Under the pieces are notes generated by a model that was not told the origin of the DNA, searched no databases, and worked only from the letters and a program-made list of their open reading frames with translations. The translations under genes and the position numbers were made by a program. Below are positions 45,488-56,361 of a stretch of 64,000 bases of DNA, piece after piece. Origin of the DNA: Pyropia haitanensis (lineage: Eukaryota > Rhodophyta > Bangiophyceae > Bangiales > Bangiaceae); the NCBI GenBank assembly GCA_008729055.1, contig SDUX01000009.1:690806-754805 (forward strand), given 5' to 3'. The first letter of the stretch is position 1. The number at the start of each line of letters is the position of its first letter.

Positions 45488-46071
45488 CCATGAACGTCCA
45501 TCCAGCGCATGGCTGTTGCCATAGGTTGTACCGCCCAAGCACCGTGGCCGTGTGGGTGCGTGGGCCCCCCCCCCCACCCGCCGGCCGGCCGCCGCCGTGG
45601 CGGCGGCCTGCGCGTCTCATAGCTCGCCGGCCCGCGGCGGCGGCGGCGGCGGCGGGCGGCGCGGCCGCCGGGTCGTCGCACCCGCACCGTACCGCCGGCG
45701 GCGACGGTCGACGGCGGCGACGGTCGACGGCGGCGGCGCGGCGCGGCCGCCGCGCTCGCGGCGCGGCGGGCGGGTGCCAGGCTGGGGCCGACGCCCCGCC
45801 CGTCGGTGCCGCCCCGTCGTGGCGGCCGGCGACGCCCGTGGCGGTCCCGCGCCGCCGGCCGGTCGCGGCGCCGCCCCCGCCGCCGCGCCTCGCTCCGGCG
45901 TGCCCGCCCTCTGTTTTTTTTTTTTTTGGTTGGCTCCTTGGCCGGCTGGCCGCCCCCAGCGGCCCGCCTGTTCGCCCGCCCCTGCCCCCGCTCTGGCCAC
46001 GCGCTGCCCCTCCTCCCCGCGCCCACAGCCCCCGCACGACAGGCGTGACCCCCCCCCCCCCCCCCACCTCC
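45488..46071. other. Region between the KDZ element and the next gene
   Basis: About 580 bases, GC-rich, with a T run at 45914-45928 and a C run just before the next ATG. An open frame (45478-46419) crosses it, but its part before 46072 is Arg/Pro/Ala low complexity. Confidence 0.4.
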
Positions 46072-46228
46072 ATGGCGCCGGCGGCGGCATCGGCCGCCCC
46101 CCCCCTGCTGGCAGACCCGCCGGGGGTGCCCCTGGACACCCACCGCTCGTGCCCGGTCATTGCGCGGCTGCTCGACGATGCGGCGGCGCGCGCGTGGCTG
46201 GCGCCCTGCTCGGTCGATGGCGGCGGCG

Positions 46229-46281
<53 letters not shown>

Positions 46282-47139
46282 GGCGGCAACGACAGCGACG
46301 GCGGCGGGAGGGGAGGGGCGGGTAGCGGCGGCGGTGGGGCGGCGGAAACCGGAAGAGGGGGCGACGGCGGGGGGGGGGGGGGGGCGCCGGCGGGTGCTGC
46401 GACGGGGAGCCCGCGGTGACGCTCAGCCTCGAGGCGTTTGAGGCCGCGACGGCCGTGTCGGTGGTGGTGCGCACGGCGGACGGGGAGGGGGAGGGGGGCG
46501 GCGGCGGCGACGCGGGGGGGGGGGGGAGGGCGCCACGGGGAGGGGCGCCCCGTCCGTCACGCTGCACTGCTTGGTACGTACGTCGGGGGGGGTGGCCGGG
46601 GGGGGGGGGGTGGGGGGCGTCACTCGGTGGGGGGTGGTTGGGGAGGCGACCCCGCCGCTGTCGACGCGATGGATGCGCCGGGCCCGTGACGTGCTGCGTG
46701 TGGTGGCGTGGCGGCCAGGGAGGTGGCCGGCGTAGGGGGCGCGTCCTGGATGGTGCCGCGCCGCCTGCGTGCCGCGGCCTGAGCGCGGCCGTGCGTACTC
46801 ACCCACCCCCCCCATGGCTGCTAGCAGGTCGTCCCACCCTTTCCCCCCCTCCCCCCCCCCCCCCGTTGCCCACTGGCGCACGCCCACCTTCCCCCCCCAT
46901 CGCGCAGTACGTGCCGTTTTCCACCGTCAATGGCTGCACCGTCGGCTACGTCGAGTCCCGCGTGGAGGGCCCCCCCCCCCACGCGCTCATCACCCCCCCC
47001 CCCACTCGCGCTTCCTCCTCGACGAGCGCGCCGGCCAGCTGCTGCAGCTGTCCCCGCCGGTGCCAGCGTCGGGCGCCGCCGCCCGCTTTGCCGCCACCGC
47101 CGCCACGCCGCCGCCGGCCACGTCGCCGCCCGCGTCCGA

Positions 47140-47181
<42 letters not shown>

Positions 47182-47702
47182 CGCAGCCGCACCCGCGCGG
47201 GACGTGCCGCCGCCGCCCGCCGACGGTGCCACCCCCACCGCCGGCGGTGGCGCCGCCGCTGACGCTGCCGCCGCCTCCGCCGCCGCCGCCGCGGCGGCGC
47301 CGCCGCCACCCGCGGTGGCCAACAGCGCGCTCCTCACCCCCGGCCGGCAGTACGGGTGCAGCTTTTCTGGCGCCACCGCCGGCTGCGGCCGCCTGCAGAC
47401 GCTGCTCGTCCTGGCCGGCCCGACGCCCGCGTCGCGGGGCCTCCCGTCGGCCGTCCTCCAGCGCGTGGACGTGGTGGAGCGCCTGGCGGGGGTGGCGGGC
47501 GCCGACTGGGCGCGGCCGGTGCCGCCGCCCGGGGGGTGCCGGCCGGGGGGGGGGGCGCTGCCGTTGCGGATTGCGCCGCCGCGTGCGCGGCGATGCGCGT
47601 GGAGGGGGGGGGGGGGGGGGGGGATGCCGGCGCGCCGGGGGTGGGGGGGGGGGGCGCCGCGGCCGCGCCGCCGGCAGCGGCCACCGCGGGCGGGGGTCCG
47701 CC

Positions 47703-47736
<34 letters not shown>

Positions 47737-48952
47737 GCCATGGACGTTGGGGACGGCGGCGGGGCGGCGCCCCCCCCCGGAGCGGCCCCCCCCCCCTGCC
47801 CCCCCCCTGCCCCCCCCCCGGCTCCCCCCCCCGGGCGGCCGTGACGAGCCCCGTGGACTTTGCGGGCTTCCGCGAGAACGTCCTCCGCATCATTGGCGGC
47901 CGCCTCCTCACCGCCGCGCCCGACCACGCCGCGACGCGCTCCGCGGCGGCGACCGCCGCGACCGCCACCGCCGCCGCGGCGTACCATCCGTGTACGCCCA
48001 CGTCGTTGACCTACCGGGGGCACACGCTCGCGTGTGCGGCGCGGCTGCGGCGGGGGGGGGGGGGGGGGGGGGCGGGGGGGGTGCCGCCCCCGGCTGCCCC
48101 GGGGGGGGGGGGGGCGACGCTGGTGGCGGCGGCGGCAGCCAGCGCAGCAATGGCAGCGGCGGCACGCTGCCGGGCGCGGCGGCGGCGGCGGCGGCGACGG
48201 CGGCGGCGGCGGTCTTCCCGCCCCCCGCCCTTGGCGTTGCCGCCGCGGGCGGTGGCGCCGTCGCGGCCTCCGCGGCGGCGTCCCCCCGCTCCCCCCCCCC
48301 CCCTCGGCCGCGCCGACCGCCGCCGCGGCGGCGCCCGCGGCGGCGGTCCACCCGCCCACCTGCGCGACGCACGCGGCGGTGCTGTCAACGACGCTGTCCG
48401 AGGCGGCGGCGCCCGAGCGCAACTCGTTAAAGGTGAGCCTCGTGCAGCAGGCGCTCCACCGGCTGTCGTCGGTGCTGTACCGGCAGCCGTCGGTGCGGCG
48501 GGTCTACGCGGTCGCGCTGGGGGGGGGGGGGGGGCGGCGGCGGGGATACCCGCGGCGCTCTCCGCCGCGGTCGGCCTCGCGCGCCCACCCGCCGGCGGCG
48601 GGGGGGGGGGGGCGCCGCCCCGCCGCCGCCGCCGCCGCCGCCACCGCCGCCACTGGCGCCGGCCGTGCCGCTGCTGCTGCGGCCGTCGCGGTCGACGTCG
48701 CCGTCGCCATCGCCGCCGCGGTTCCCGCTGCGCCCGCGTGCGGGCGGCCGCCCGCCGCGCGCGCCGGGCGGCGCGGGGCTGCCGCCGCCGCCGGCGGGCG
48801 TCGGGTGGTCGGCCGCCATTGCCGGCGCGCCCGCCGCGGCCGCCCCGCCGGGGGTGGTGTCACGGCTGGGCGGCCGCGCGTCCGCGGTGCCGATCGCGCC
48901 CGCGGGCGTGGCGGTGGCCCCCGCCGGCGTGGGCATCAGCCCCGCCGGCGCT

Positions 48953-48999
<47 letters not shown>

Positions 49000-49128
49000 G
49001 GGCGTCGGCTACCCCCTCCCCGCCATGCCGCTGCCGCAGGGCGGCCCACTGCCGCTGCCGCAGCTGCCGCAGGGCGGCCCACTGCCGCTGCCGCAGCTGC
49101 CGCCGCCGCCGCTGCCGCGCACCCACCC

Positions 49129-49172
<44 letters not shown>

Positions 49173-49579
49173 GCAGCGGCGGCGGCGGCGACGGCGGCAC
49201 CCCCCCGCCCGGCGTGTCGGCCGGCCGCGTGCGGCGGACCAACGTGGACCAGGCGGACCGCGCGTCGGCGGCCTACCAGCGGCGGCTGGCCAACCGCGCC
49301 GCGGCGGCGCGGAGCAACGAGCGGCGGCGGCAGCAGCGGCTGGCGGCGGTGGCGGCGGCCGCGCGTGCCGCCGCCGCCGCCGCCGACGCGCCGGCGGCCA
49401 CCGCCGCCGCCGCTGCCGCCGCCGACGCGGGTGGCGCCGCCGCCGCCACCACCGCCGGCGGTGCCGTGCCTGGCGCTGCTGCCGCGCAGGCGGCGGCGCC
49501 ACCGCCGCCGCCGCCGCCGCCGCCGCCCGCGGCCGCGCCGCCGCCGCCACCGCCGCCGCCGCCGCCCGCAGACGGCTAA
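46072..49579 (+). CDS. Large Ala/Pro/Gly-rich protein with a bZIP-like basic segment, frame broken at homopolymers
   Basis: I do not recognise the protein as a whole. Start MAPAAASAAPPLLADPP at 46072; one GT-AG intron 46574-46907 joins VTLHCL to YVPFSTVNGCTVGYVES. Well-mixed islands separated by Gly/Ala/Pro runs are DTHRSCPVIARLLDDAAARAW, VTLSLEAFEAATAVSVVVRT, RFLLDERAGQLLQL, LLTPGRQYGCSFSG with LQTLLVLAGP, FRENVLRIIGGRLLTAAPDH with TSLTYRGHTLACAARL, NSLKVSLVQQALHRLSSVLY, and near the end AAYQRRLANRAAAARSNERR. The last resembles a bZIP basic region (Asn, then Ala pair, Ser, Arg) but has Asn where the invariant Arg is expected, and no leucine zipper is visible. At least six frame changes lie at G or C runs (for example about 46370-46384, 46515-46527). 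A nuclear regulator is a guess. Confidence 0.55.
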
Positions 49580-50726
49580 CCGCCCGCCGCGCGGGGCGGC
49601 CGCGACCGCGGTCGGCGCGGCGCGGCCGCGGCGCGGCGGGCGCCGCCGCCGCCGCGGCGGTGGGCGGGCGGCGGCGTCGCGGCGGCGGCGGCCGCCGCGG
49701 TCGCCGCGCCGGCGGCGGGCCGCCCCGGCCGCCCGCCCACGCACGCCGATGCTGTTTTTTTTTGTTGCTGTTGTTGCCGCTGTGGTGGGTATGCCCCCGC
49801 CTGGTGTCGCTCTGTCGGCGGCTGGCGGCGGGTGGCGGGCGAGCCCGCGACGCGGCCCAGCCCCTCTTTTTTTCTTTTTTTTTTTTTTGCGCCCCGCGGG
49901 GCGCGCGCTCACCCCTGCACGGCCGGCCCACAAAAAAAATACGCCACCCGTGTGACCCGCGGCACCCATCCCGTGAGCGCCACAACCCGCTTGCGCCTAC
50001 GCGTCACCGCCCCCCCCCCATGGACAGGCCCGACCCCCCACGCGGCCGCGCGCGCCATGGCCGGCGCGGCCGGCTCCAACCCCGCGTGCGGGCACCGTCA
50101 GACGCGGCGGGGCGAGCGGCCCGCCGCCCCCTCCCCCCCTCCCCGCCCCGCCGTCCCTGTCCCCCCCTCGGCCTCCCTCTCCCCACGCGGCCGCGGCGTC
50201 CAGGCGGCACGTCGGCGAGGCGGCCGGCCCGCGGGGTGGCGGCTGCCCGCCGTGGCCACCGCCGCCGGCGTGCCGACGGGGCGGACCGGCAATGGCCGGG
50301 CGGGGCGCCGCCGCCACCGGTCGGCGGGGAGGAGCGCCGGCGCCCAGACGGCGGCGTCGCGCACCAGCCGACACGCAGCGAAACAATGCCAATGCCGGGG
50401 AGGGCGCACGCGGGAAGCACAGCTACAAAGATGTGGAGGGGGGGGGGGGGGGGCACGCGCGCTCCGTGCGTGGCCCCACCGCCGCCAACGGCGCACGCAC
50501 AGCCAGGGTACCCCCATCTGCCAGGCTCCGCGCCCGCCGCGTACGGCGGGCCGCCCGCGGCGCACAGCCGGCGGTGGACCGGCCGCTCGGCCGCGCGGCC
50601 GGGCGGCCCGCCGGCGGGGTCGCCCCCGCCCCGCAGCCGCGCGTGGCCGTGACGGCGGCGGCGCGGCGGCGCCCCCGCAGCTGGCCAAAGCAAAACGCCG
50701 CCGCCCTCCCCGCTCACGCGGGCACC
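49580..50726. other. Intergenic stretch between convergent genes
   Basis: T-rich tracts at 49755-49770 and 49866-49889 in a GC background could be transcription-end regions for the plus gene. No coding signal. Confidence 0.4.
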
Positions 50727-51956
50727 TTAGCGCGGCGTCCGCATCCCCCCGCCGCCGCCGCCGCCGCCGCCGCCGCCTCCCCTGCCGCGCCCACCACCAC
50801 CGGCGGCGCCATTGCCGCCGCCCCTGCCGCCGCCCCTGCCGCCGCCGCCGCCACCCCCCCCCTCCCCCCCCCCCCGCCTCATCAAACGTGTCTGGCAGGG
50901 GCACCCGCGGGATGGCCACGACGGCCGGCTCGTCGCCGTCATCGTCCTCGTGCACCCACACGCGGACGGTGCGGTCGTTGGCGAGGCCGCCCGTCGCGAT
51001 TACCGGCCGCACCGGGTGCGCGGTGACGGCAAGGACGGCGTCGGTGTGGGCGGCGAGCCGCTGCACCACCCCCTTGGTGTGGCCGTCCCACACGACCGGC
51101 GCGCCCGCCTCGGAGCCGCTGACCACGTGCGGCGTCACGGCGGCGGCGGCCGGCCCCCGCCGCGGCGGCGGCACAAACACGGCGGGCATGCAGTAGCGCT
51201 CGTCGCAGCCGCCCGCGTACGTCTTGACCACCTTGGCCGACCCGTACTCCCACAGCCGCACCTTGCTGTCGAGCGTCGCGACGAGCACGTACGTGCCGTT
51301 GGGCGAAAAGACGGCGCTCCCCACCGGCGGGTTGTCCGCGCCGACGAGCGTCTTGAGGCACTGCCCGCTGTCCGCGTCCCACAGCCGCACCAGCCCGTCG
51401 TACGAGGATGACACGATGAGCGTGCCGTCCTTGGAAAAGCCCACCGACGAGACCGGGTCCGAGTGGGCGGGCAGCGTCTTGATGCACACGCCCGTCCGGA
51501 CGTCCCACACGCGGATAGTCTCGTCAAAGGAGCCCGACAGGAGCAGGTTGGACGCGCCGTTGAACGCGACGCAAAACACATAGTTGGAGTGCCCCCGCAG
51601 GATGCGGAGGAGCGTCGCGGTCGCCACATCCCACAGCATCACCGTCTGGTCGTCCGACGCGGTCGCCACCGTCGCGCTGTCGGCCGCCCACGCAACGTCC
51701 GACACGCCGTGCGCGTGGCCGCGGAGGACCGCGTAGAGGGCGCCCGTGCGGGCGTCGTGCAGGCGCACCGTCGCGTCGGCCGACGCGGACGCGAGGAGGG
51801 AGCCGTCGGGGGAGAACCGCACCGCCGAGACGGCGCGCGTGTGGCCACAGAGGGTGCGGGTGAGGCGGTAGGGGCCGCCGGTGGGGGGGGGGACGACGGG
51901 GGGTCCGTGTCCATCGCCGCCGCCGCCGCCACCGTGTCATCCATGGTGCGCACCAT
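50727..51956 (-). CDS. WDR5: WDR5/Swd3-type WD40 protein, COMPASS histone H3K4 methyltransferase subunit
   Basis: Seven-bladed WD40 protein very close to WDR5, the scaffold of COMPASS/MLL complexes in the nucleus. After a short leader (MVRTMDDTVAAAAAMDTD) the blades read YRLTRTLCGHTRAVSAVRFS, ASASADATVRLHD, GHAHGVSDVAWAADSA, ASDDQTVMLWD, GHSNYVFCVAFN, GSFDETIRVWD, AHSDPVSSVGF, SSSYDGLVRLWD, DNPPVGSAVFSPNGTYVL and ATLDSKVRLW, the WDR5-specific order including the S-F-D-E and S-Y-D-G loops. The start at 51956 is joined to the first blade by a one-base frame problem at a C10 run (about 51883-51892). The C-terminus adds a tail (PLPDTFDEA then, after G runs and a frame change, an RGG-rich stretch ending MRTPR), which typical WDR5 lacks. 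Divergent from the alanyl-tRNA synthetase gene. Confidence 0.93.
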
Positions 51957-52711
51957 GAAAAGAGGGGGGGGGAGGGGACGCGGGGCGGGGACAAAAAAAG
52001 TACGGGACTCGCGGCAGCGCCGCACTGGGGAAACGCCAAACCGGCAGCAACGCCAACGTCCCGCTCACCCGCTCCAGCCACAGTGGTCAGCCGGCGGGCC
52101 CGAACCGGGGCCAACCACCGCAAAGGGGGACGACCACCCACCACCGCAACGGTGGGCCACCGCGACGGTGGGCCACCGCGACGGTGGGCCACCGCGACGG
52201 TGGGCTACCGCGACGATGGACGACCGCTGGCCACCAGCTGCGAGGCGCCGCGCACGTTGATAGTGGGGAACGTCGGCTGCGGCGGCGCCGCTGGCCGCCG
52301 CCGCGGCGAAGACGGGGGCACAAACGACACGAACGGGGTGGCGGGAAAGGAAGGGTGGTTCATAGCGTCCCTGTAAGTTGGCACATGGCAACATAATTAG
52401 CACCCGCGTGCCGTATGAATTCCGCTTGCCTCCGCGGCGGATCAAGAGACGAGATCGGGCGGTTGGAAAGGCGCCTCCCTCGCGCTCGCCGCAGCTGCCG
52501 CTCCCGCCCGCGCAGTGGTGTCCAAGCGCAAGACGGGTGTGGTGTGGTGGCGGCGCCGTCGCCCGCCGCCCCTGCTCCCCCTCCACCCCCCCCCCCCCCT
52601 TTCTTATTTTTGGGCAGAGTGGTCGTGGCGCGCGTGTAGTGTCGCACCTGGCTCCCCCCTGCGGCACCAGACGGGCGGCGGGGCTTGTGCGCCGGCGGCG
52701 CCTTTGACGGG
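51957..52711. promoter_or_regulatory. Shared promoter region of divergent WDR5 and alanyl-tRNA synthetase genes
   Basis: 755 bases between two divergent start codons. Contains the 16-bp repeat array (52151-52230) and a lower-GC patch at 52365-52440. No TATA box seen. Bidirectional promoter function is inferred from layout. Confidence 0.5.
52151..52230 (+). repeat. 16-bp tandem repeats in the WDR5/AlaRS intergenic region
   Basis: Units GGTGGGCCACCGCGAC at 52151, 52167 and 52183, a one-mismatch copy at 52199 and a degenerate one at 52215. GGTGGGCCACC is nearly a dyad. Confidence 0.85.
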
Positions 52712-52931
52712 ATGCACGGCGGCAGTGGCACCCGTGGCGGCGGCGGCGGCGGTGGCCGCCGCCGCCGCACCGCCGCGTTTGTCGCCCCCGCGTCGGTCGC
52801 CGCGGCAGCCGCGGCGGCGCGCCGCGTCGGCGCCGTCGGCCAGTGTGCGTGGCGCGCGGGCGCGGCGTGGTCGGCCCGGCCACCGCCGGCGGCGGCGCCG
52901 CGGCCCGGCCGCCGCTCGGCGGCGGCGGCCA

Positions 52932-52975
<44 letters not shown>

Positions 52976-55885
52976 CGGCCCGCATGGCTGGCCGCCTCGG
53001 CGGCGGGCGCCGCGCCGCCCACGTCTTCGTCGTCGCCGCCGCCGCCACCACCACCGGTGGGGTCGGCGGCGGCGGCACCCGCCGCCACCGCCGCCGCCGC
53101 CGCCAGTGGCGGCAAGCGGATGAGCTCCGCGGCCATCCGGGAGGCCTTCCTCTCCTACTACGAGTCCCGCCATGGCCACGCGCGGGTGCCGTCGGCGTCC
53201 CTCATCCCCGACGACCCGACGCTGCTGCTGACGATTGCCGGGATGGTGCCGTTCAAGCGGGTCTTCCTCGGCGACCGCCCGCCGCCGGCGGTGCCGCGCG
53301 TCGCGAGCGCCCAAAAGTGCATCCGCACGAACGATATCGAGAATGTGGGCGTGACGAGCCGCCACCAGACGTTCTTTGAGATGCTCGGCAACTTTAGCTT
53401 TGGCGACTACTTCAAGGCCGACGCCATCCCGTGGGCGTGGTCCCTCCTGACCGACGTGTACGGCATCCCCGCCGAGCGCCTGGCCGTGTCGGTCTACGCC
53501 GACGATGACGAGGCGTACCGGCTGTGGGCCGAGGTGGTGGGCGTGCCGCCCGCCCGCATCCAGCGGCTGGGGGAGGAAGACAACTTTTGGGCGTCTGGGC
53601 CGACGGGGCCGTGCGGGCCGTGCTCGGAGATCTACTATGACTTTGACCCGGCGTCGGCCGCGCCCGTCGACGTGACCGACGACGGCCGGTTCATTGAGAT
53701 CTACAACCTGGTGTTTATGCAGCACTCGCGGGACGCGGCGGGGAACCTGTCGGACCTGGCGTCCAAGAACATTGACACGGGGCTGGGCTTGGAGCGCCTC
53801 GCGCGGGTGCTCCAGGGCGTGGACTCCAACTTTGAGACCGACGCGCTCGCGCCCATCCTGCGCGCCGCCGCGGCCGCGGCGGGGCTGCCGCCAGACCTCC
53901 GCGCCGTCACCCCCGCGCAGGCGGTGTCCCTCAAGGTGGTGGGCGACCACGCGCGTGCGGTGCTGCACCTGGCGGTCGACGGGGTGGGCGCGTCAAATGT
54001 CGGCCGCGGCTACGTCCTCCGCCGCCTCCTCCGCCGAATGGTCCGCCACGGGCGGCTGCTGGGCGTGGACGGCCCGTTTGTGACCGACGTGCTCCGCGTC
54101 GCGGCGGGCCTCGCCGTCGAAGCGGGCTACACGGCCGTGGGGGACCGCCTGGAGGGGGTGCTCGCCGAGCTCGCCACCGAGGAGCGGCGCTTCCTCACCA
54201 CCCTCTCCCGCGGGGAGGACCGCCTCGCCGAAACGCTCGCAGCCGCGGCGGCGGCGGCTCCGCCCGGCGGCGGCGGCGGCGTCGTGTCGGGCGCCGACGC
54301 GTTTGAGCTGTACGACACGTTTGGGTTTCCCGTGGAGCTGACCGCCGAGGCCGCCGCGGACGCGGGCCTGAGCTTGGACACGGAGGGCTTTGAGGCCGCC
54401 ATGGAGGCTCAGCGCGCGCGTGCGCGGGCGGCGCGGCCGGGCGCGGCGGACGTGGTGCACGCCGACGACGCGGCGGCGGTGCGCGCCTGGGCCGCCGCCG
54501 CCGGGCCGACCCGTTTTGACGGCTACGACGCGCTTGTAACGGCCGAGGCGACCGTGCAGGCGACGCTGGTGGAGCGGCCCGACGCGGCGGGGGGGGGCGC
54601 CAAGGCGCTGGCTTTTAATGAGCCCGCCACCGAGGGCGACACGGTCAAGGTGATCCTCGACGTGACCCCCTTTTACGCCGTCGGTGGTGGCCAAGTGGCG
54701 GACGGGGGCACCCTGACGGCGGGGCCTGCCGGTGCCGACGCCACCGCTACCGTCCGCGTCACGGGGGTGACGCGGGAGCCCGCCTCGGGCGCCTATATCC
54801 ACGCGGGCGTCGTGACCGCCGGCCGCCTGTCGGTTGGCGACACGGTCACCGCGGCGGTGACGCCCGTTGCCCGCCGGCGGGCGGCGGCGCACCACAGCGC
54901 GACGCACCTGCTGGCGGCGGCCCTGCGGGCGACGCTGCCCGACGGGGAGTCCATCACGCAGGCTGGGTCGGCGGTGGATGCCGAGCGCCTGCGGTTTGAC
55001 ATTGCCTACCCGCGGGCGCTGACGCCCGCCGAGGTCGCCGCCGTCGAGGCGCTGGTCAACGACTGGGTCGACGCCGCCCTCCCCGCGACGGTGACCACCA
55101 CGAGCTTGGACGCGGCCGTCGCGGCCGGCGCGGTGGCGCTGGCAGGCGAAAAGTACGCCGACGCGTCGGCGGTGCGGGTGGTGGCGTTTGGGGACGCCTC
55201 CGCCGAGCTCTGTGGTGGCACGCACGTGGCCAACACGGCCGACATTGGCCCGTTCAAAATCACGTCCGAGGCGGGCATCGCCGCGGGCGTGCGGCGGCTG
55301 GAGGCGGTGGCGGGCACGGCGGTGCTGCCGTTGTTGTGCGCCCGCGACGCGACCGTCCGGTCGCTGACCGCGGCGCTCGCGTGTGGGCCCGACGAGCTCC
55401 CCGGCCGCGTCGCGGCGCTCGCCGACGATGCGCGGGCGGGCGCCAAGGCGGCCGACCGGCTGCGCGCGGAGCTCACCGCCGCCCGCGCGGCGGCGCTGCT
55501 GCCGACCGCGTCGCCCGTTGGGGCGGCCGCCGCCGGCTGCACCCTCCTCGTCGGCCGCGTCGACGACGGCGGCGCCGATGCGCTCAAGGCGGCCGCCGAG
55601 TCGCTCGGCCGCGCCCTCGGCGACCGGTCGGTGGTGGTGCTCGGCGGCGCCACCCCCGACGGCAAGGTCGCGCTCGTTGTAGCCGCCGCGGCCGGGGTGG
55701 TGGCGGCCAAGAGCGGCAAGGGCGGGGGGGTGCACGCGGGCAAGCTCGTCGCGGAGGTGGCCAAGCTGACGGGGGGGGGAGGTGGGGGGAGGCCCGCCCT
55801 CGCCCAGGCGGGCGGCCGGGACGTGGCCAAGCTGGACGCCGCGCTGGACCGGGCGCGGGAGCTGGTCGAGGCGGCGTTTGCGTGA
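52712..55885 (+). CDS. Alanyl-tRNA synthetase, cyanobacterial/organellar type
   Basis: Charges tRNA-Ala with alanine and clears mischarged Ser/Gly. 1057 residues from the first true ATG (52712). Residues 1 to about 140 are a Gly/Ala/Arg-rich extension containing RTAAFVAPASV, compatible with organelle targeting. The class II catalytic domain starts at SSAAIREAFLSYYESRHGH and has TLLLTIAGMVPFKRVFLG, KCIRTNDIENVG, RHQTFFEMLGNFSFGDYF, GPTGPCGPCSEI and ASKNIDTGLGLERLARVLQG. The editing domain carries the zinc-type motif H728-x3-H732 (HHSATH) and C834-x3-H838 (CGGTH). The C-terminal DHHA1-like domain includes VVLGGATPDGKVALVVAA and GKGGGVHAGKLV. One uninterrupted exon, the longest unbroken host frame here. 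Whether it serves plastid, mitochondrion or several compartments cannot be decided. Stop TGA. Confidence 0.95.
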
Positions 55886-56361
55886 GCGGGGGGGGGGAGG
55901 CGTGGATGGGCGGCCGAGCGGGCCCGGTGTGGGGAGACAGGGAAACACGCCGGGCGCACCGGCGGTGGCGTCTGCTTTTCCATTCACACGCGTCTGCGCC
56001 CGCAACCGCCACCGACCACGACCTACCGACGCCTCCCCCCCTATGCCGCGCAGTCGGCCATGGTCAGTGGGTGGGGAACCCCCGGCGGGGCGGTCGACGC
56101 TGTCCCCACACCCGCCGGGGCACCCCCCGCGGCGAGGCCGACGCCCGCGCGCGACCGCGCGACAGCCCCGCGGATGGGGCACGCCACGCCGGGCGGCCGA
56201 CGCCCCGCCCGTGGCGCCGTCGCCCGCGGCACGGCCGCCGCCACCGCCACAGGCGCGCCCGCCGCGACTCCCGGTGCGGGCCCCGTGCTGGACCGCGACC
56301 CCAGACGCGTGAAATCCGGCGACGGGCCGCCGTCAGGCCGGTCCGCGTGCGACCGCCGCCC
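55886..56361. other. Short gap between convergent genes
   Basis: About 480 bases between AlaRS and the minus-strand membrane protein, with no coding signal beyond low-complexity frames. The AlaRS antisense frame (53993-56182) is a shadow. Confidence 0.4.

Noticed and set aside
53993..56182. 729-codon frame antisense to alanyl-tRNA synthetase
   Set aside because: It mirrors the codon bias of the real gene; the sense strand has complete AlaRS motifs.
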